8,939 nt of DNA from Gammaproteobacteria bacterium (GTDB lineage: Bacteria > Pseudomonadota > Gammaproteobacteria > Pseudomonadales > DSM-25080). The position numbers and the translations under genes are program-made. The stretch spans positions 1-8,939 of the forward strand of contig JABXIR010000280.1 in the NCBI GenBank assembly GCA_013372965.1. Direction: 5' to 3'. Shown here piece after piece: positions 6,681-8,939 of the stretch. Every line of letters begins with the position of its first letter. Within the stretch, counting starts at the first letter, position 1. The notes below the pieces were generated by a model, which was not told the DNA's origin, did not search any database, and saw only the letters and a program-made list of their open reading frames with translations.

Positions 6681-6684
6681 ATAC
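6672..6684. promoter_or_regulatory. Dyad GTATA-N3-TATAC, candidate Lrp-type operator
   Basis: Two perfect five-base arms flank the three bases TAG, and the flanks are AT-rich on both sides (AATT appears on each). It lies 30 bases before the regulator start codon and about 150 bases before the oxidoreductase start. Binding by the adjacent Lrp/AsnC protein is an inference from position and composition. Confidence 0.35.
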
Positions 6685-6714
6685 AAATTAACCGCGATAC
6701 TTAGATAAATACTT

Positions 6715-7179
6715 ATGATTGAACTCGACCAACAAGATAAGAGAATTCTCCACGTTCTTCAGCAGGATGCCTCGCTAACCTCCTCTGAGATCGCAGAACG
6801 TGTCAATATGAGTCAGTCGCCATGCTGGCGACGAATTAAACGACTCCAGGATCTCGGTGTGATTAAGCGACAGGTTGCCATATTAAGCCCTGAAGCAGTC
6901 GGCATTGATATTGTAGTGTTCGCTACAGTAAATCTGGCAGCCCAAAGCAACCAGGATCTTATGTCATTTGAAAAGTCGATGTCGGTTGAGCCTCTAGTGG
7001 TCGAGTGTTACACCATGGCCGGTACTTGGGACTACATGCTCAAAATCATCACGAAAGACATTAAGTCGTATGAGCACTTCATAAGACACACCTTAACGGC
7101 CAATCCTCTAGTACGTGAAATTCATTCTCATATTGCAGTGACGGAAATTAAGAACTCAACCGCACTTCCGATCGATTAG
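6715..7179 (+). CDS. Lrp/AsnC family transcriptional regulator
   Basis: A 154-residue protein of the length usual for the family. The N-terminal winged helix-turn-helix covers roughly residues 4-52, with the recognition part MSQSPCWRRIKRL at 32-44. The C-terminal ligand-binding and oligomerisation (RAM) domain covers about 66-146, with the characteristic GTWDY at 103-107. Such proteins form dimers to octamers and respond to an amino acid, often leucine, phenylalanine or lysine. It is divergent from an operon that begins amino acid breakdown, so it probably controls that operon and itself in response to the operon's substrate (inference). No clear Shine-Dalgarno sequence precedes the ATG: the 20 bases upstream are A/T-rich with only TTAGAT, so translation may be weak or rely on an unstructured leader. 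The first ATG gives the usual family N-terminus (IELDQQDKRIL), so a later start is unlikely. A bidirectional terminator follows. Confidence 0.94.
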   Translation: MIELDQQDKRILHVLQQDASLTSSEIAERVNMSQSPCWRRIKRLQDLGVIKRQVAILSPEAVGIDIVVFATVNLAAQSNQDLMSFEKSMSVEPLVVECYTMAGTWDYMLKIITKDIKSYEHFIRHTLTANPLVREIHSHIAVTEIKNSTALPID

Positions 7180-7214
7180 ACGCATTAAAGCAACACAGAG
7201 TGTCGTTTTAGAAC

Positions 7215-7243
7215 AAAAAAAGGATGGCGAGCCATCCTTTTTT
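7215..7243. terminator. Bidirectional Rho-independent terminator between the regulator and secF
   Basis: The stem GGATGG/CCATCC (7222-7227 with 7232-7237) has a CGAG loop and is flanked by seven A residues (7215-7221) and six T residues (7238-7243). It therefore has a T tract in either direction. It sits between two convergent genes, 35 bases after the regulator stop and 17 bases after the secF stop, and should end both transcripts. Confidence 0.92.
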
Positions 7244-7260
7244 ATACTGCAAGCGACATT

Positions 7261-8187
7261 TTAGACGACGCCGTTGGGGTCAATCTCTTCACTGTCTTTT
7301 TGCAACAGGTCTTCACGACATAGTCGCAGAGTCACCAAAACGTTCGCTGACATGTAGATAGATGAATAGGTACCAACGACGATCCCGATTAATAACGCAG
7401 TTGCGAAACCATGAATCATCTCTCCACCGAAATAGAACAACGATAGGACCACCAATAAGGTTGTAAACGAGGTAATCACAGTACGTTCCAACGTTTGTGT
7501 GATCGCAGCGTTAATCACGAAGATAGAATCGTCCGACCGAAGTTTTCGGAAACCCTCGCGAATGTGGTCCGACACCACAATCGTGTCATTCAACGAATAA
7601 CCGATCACAGCGAGTACAGCCGCCAAGACCGTTAAATCAAAGGTCCAGCCGAAGAACGAAAATAAACCAATCGTGATGATAACGTCGTGCGCCAAAGCCG
7701 TTACCGCGCCAATTGAGAACTTGTACTGAAATCGCACAGACACGTAAATCATCATGACGACGAGAGCCGAAACCATCGCGAGAATACCTTGTTCTCGAAG
7801 TTCGCCACCGACCTGTGGACCAACGTACTCACCGCGTTTGAGCGTAATTTCTTCGCCGCTCGATTTGAGAAGGTTCAAAATTGCATCATTCTGTTGAGCA
7901 CTGCCCGTACCCTTCATTCGAATCATGACGTCTCGCTCAGAACCATAATTAATCACTGTAAAGTGTTCAAAGCCCTCGGCGTTAAGGCGCTCGCGAATCG
8001 TCGCTAAGTCGGCTGGTTGTTCGTATTCAAGCTCGAGCAACGTACCACCGGTGAAGTCGAGACCAAAGTTAAGACCTTTCACCGAAATGGAGGCAATTGA
8101 AGCCGCGATAAGTAAAGTCGAGAGAATCGTGGCCACCCAACGGAAGCTCATGAAGTTCACGACGCGTGGAGATGTTTGTTCAGTCAT
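7261..8187 (-). CDS. secF: Protein translocase subunit SecF
   Basis: A 308-residue inner-membrane protein of normal SecF length. SecF pairs with SecD to use the proton-motive force to pull exported proteins through SecYEG on the periplasmic side. Six membrane segments can be placed at about 17-36, 134-150, 160-178, 184-206, 236-254 and 261-285, with the periplasmic P1 domain between the first two. Signature motifs are present: GLDFTGGT at 42-49, VGPQVGGEL at 122-130 and the RND-type IGYSLNDTIVVSDHIRE at 195-211. The start is ATG at 8187, with AAGGAG seven bases upstream. That ribosome binding site overlaps the secD stop codon and the genes are 10 bases apart, so they form one operon. No residues appear to be missing. 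Confidence 0.96.
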   Translation of the reverse strand: MTEQTSPRVVNFMSFRWVATILSTLLIAASIASISVKGLNFGLDFTGGTLLELEYEQPADLATIRERLNAEGFEHFTVINYGSERDVMIRMKGTGSAQQNDAILNLLKSSGEEITLKRGEYVGPQVGGELREQGILAMVSALVVMMIYVSVRFQYKFSIGAVTALAHDVIITIGLFSFFGWTFDLTVLAAVLAVIGYSLNDTIVVSDHIREGFRKLRSDDSIFVINAAITQTLERTVITSFTTLLVVLSLFYFGGEMIHGFATALLIGIVVGTYSSIYMSANVLVTLRLCREDLLQKDSEEIDPNGVV

Positions 8188-8193
8188 CGTGCG

Positions 8194-8199
8194 CTCCTT
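8194..8199 (-). promoter_or_regulatory. secF ribosome binding site overlapping the secD stop codon
   Basis: The minus-strand sequence TAAGGAG combines the secD stop TAA (8200 down to 8198) with AAGGAG, seven bases before the secF ATG. The overlap ties secF initiation to secD termination, keeping the two subunits in step (inference). Confidence 0.85.
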
Positions 8200-8939
8200 A
8201 AATCCACAATGTTTTGATGCGACGACCGCCGCACGTTGCGTTCACGATCCAACGCGTAAACATGATCGCTGTAAACATAGAGGTCACAATACCGACCATC
8301 AGTGTCACTGCAAAACCTTGTACTGGACCCGTCCCTACTGCATACAAAATCACCGCTACTAGGAAGGTCGTAATGTTGGCATCAAAGATGGTATTAAATG
8401 CACGCTCGTAGCCAGAGTTAATCGCCGTTTGTACATTTTTACCCTGCCTCAATTCTTCCCGAATTCTCGCAAAAATTAGTACGTTTGCATCAACCGCCAT
8501 ACCGACTGTTAACACCATACCCGCGATTCCAGGCATCGTTAACGTAGCGCCAAGCATACTCATGACCGCAACCATAAGCACAAGGTTTACCGCCAACGCA
8601 ACGTTAGCTACGACACCAAAGGCACGGTAATAGATCAGCATAAACACGACAACGAGCGCTAAACCGATCTGAATTGACTCAACACCTTTTTGAATATTTT
8701 CAGCACCGAGTGATGGTCCGATGGTTCGCTCTTCTTCGAAGTAAACTGGGGCAGCTAAGGCACCCGCACGAAGCAACAATGCTAAGTCCCGTGCTTCCTG
8801 CTGCCGTAACCCGTTGATCACGAATCGGTTCGAGAGCGGTTGCTGGATTCGGGCAAGCGAAATAAAGCTTCGCTCAGCGACTTGATAAGGCTCTTCAACC
8901 TCGACGCCATCCTCATTAACCACGGTACGGAACTCGGTA
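8198..8939 (-). CDS. secD: Protein translocase subunit SecD, C-terminal part
   Basis: Partial gene: 247 C-terminal codons are visible and the reading frame is open to the right edge. A GTG at 8923 is an internal valine codon, not a start, because the frame continues through TEFRT upstream of it and SecD is normally about 600 residues. The visible part begins near the end of the periplasmic P1 domain and runs through APVYFEEERTIGPSLG, which precedes the second membrane segment. It continues with the family motifs MPGIAGMVLTVGMAVDANVL and, later, FDANITT and AVGTGPVQGFA, and ends in the last membrane segments and a short basic tail (GGRRIKTLWI). The AVDANV Asp corresponds to the conserved membrane Asp linked to proton-driven function in SecD. 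It is the upstream gene of the secD-secF operon. Confidence 0.96.
   Translation of the reverse strand, partial: TEFRTVVNEDGVEVEEPYQVAERSFISLARIQQPLSNRFVINGLRQQEARDLALLLRAGALAAPVYFEEERTIGPSLGAENIQKGVESIQIGLALVVVFMLIYYRAFGVVANVALAVNLVLMVAVMSMLGATLTMPGIAGMVLTVGMAVDANVLIFARIREELRQGKNVQTAINSGYERAFNTIFDANITTFLVAVILYAVGTGPVQGFAVTLMVGIVTSMFTAIMFTRWIVNATCGGRRIKTLWI

Larger units (their letters stand above)
6524..6714. promoter_or_regulatory. AT-rich divergent control region between the oxidoreductase operon and the Lrp-type regulator
   Basis: This 191-base region separates the two divergent start codons and is markedly richer in A and T than its flanks. It contains a dyad GTATA-TAG-TATAC (6672-6684), a direct repeat ATACTTA (6697-6703 and 6709-6715), CTAAGTAT at 6538-6545 mirrored by ATACTTAG at 6697-6704, and a pyrimidine run on the plus strand (6611-6625). 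Lrp-family proteins bind degenerate AT-rich dyads, so this is the natural place for control of both transcripts (inference). I could not pick out a convincing promoter for the oxidoreductase operon. Confidence 0.55.

Noticed and set aside
8921..8923. GTG that could be taken as the start of a short SecD-like protein
   Set aside because: The reading frame stays open to the window edge and the protein begins mid-domain, so this is an internal valine of a longer secD.
1..8939. Search for CRISPR repeats, insertion sequence ends, attachment sites, tRNA or rRNA genes, toxin-antitoxin or defence genes
   Set aside because: None seen. The window is almost fully occupied by eight recognisable metabolic, regulatory and housekeeping genes.

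Overview
The window looks like a chromosomal stretch of a Gram-negative gammaproteobacterium, probably marine. The basis is the set of gammaproteobacterial housekeeping proteins (TrmJ, SuhB of exactly 267 residues, SecD and SecF as separate polypeptides) and a moderate, evenly spread base composition. I cannot name a genus. There is no sign of a prophage, insertion sequence, CRISPR array, tRNA or rRNA.

Layout, left to right. The 5' end of trmJ (minus) and suhB (plus) diverge from a 134-base intergenic region carrying overlapping promoter-like elements. suhB runs tail-to-tail, with a 38-base overlap, into a membrane-anchored glycerophosphodiester phosphodiesterase gene (minus). Upstream of that, behind a strong terminator, is a two-gene minus-strand operon: a fused indolepyruvate/2-oxoacid:ferredoxin oxidoreductase (1162 aa), then a leucine-dehydrogenase-type amino acid dehydrogenase, with only 3 bases between them. 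A divergent Lrp/AsnC regulator (plus) starts 191 bases from the oxidoreductase start, across an AT-rich region with dyad and repeat elements. A bidirectional terminator separates the regulator from secF and the 3' part of secD (minus), which runs off the right edge. No gene-free stretch exceeds 300 bases; the longest is this 191-base divergent region.

How the genes fit together. The central three genes read as a regulated amino-acid catabolic module. The dehydrogenase would deaminate a branched-chain (or aromatic) amino acid to its 2-oxo acid with NAD+. The thiamine-diphosphate/Fe-S oxidoreductase would then decarboxylate it to an acyl-CoA while reducing ferredoxin, and the Lrp-type protein would sense the amino acid. 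The flanks are housekeeping genes: tRNA modification (TrmJ), rRNA antitermination/inositol monophosphatase fold (SuhB), and Sec export (SecDF). In Pseudomonas the sec genes and suhB-trmJ lie close together, so the catabolic genes and phosphodiesterase here look like an accessory insertion into an otherwise conserved block.

The families are all known. The most interesting points are the pairing of a single-chain ferredoxin-linked oxidoreductase with an amino acid dehydrogenase under a divergent Lrp regulator, the compact promoter arrangements (trmJ/suhB, and the phosphodiesterase start next to a terminator), and a possible boxA-type autoregulatory leader before suhB.
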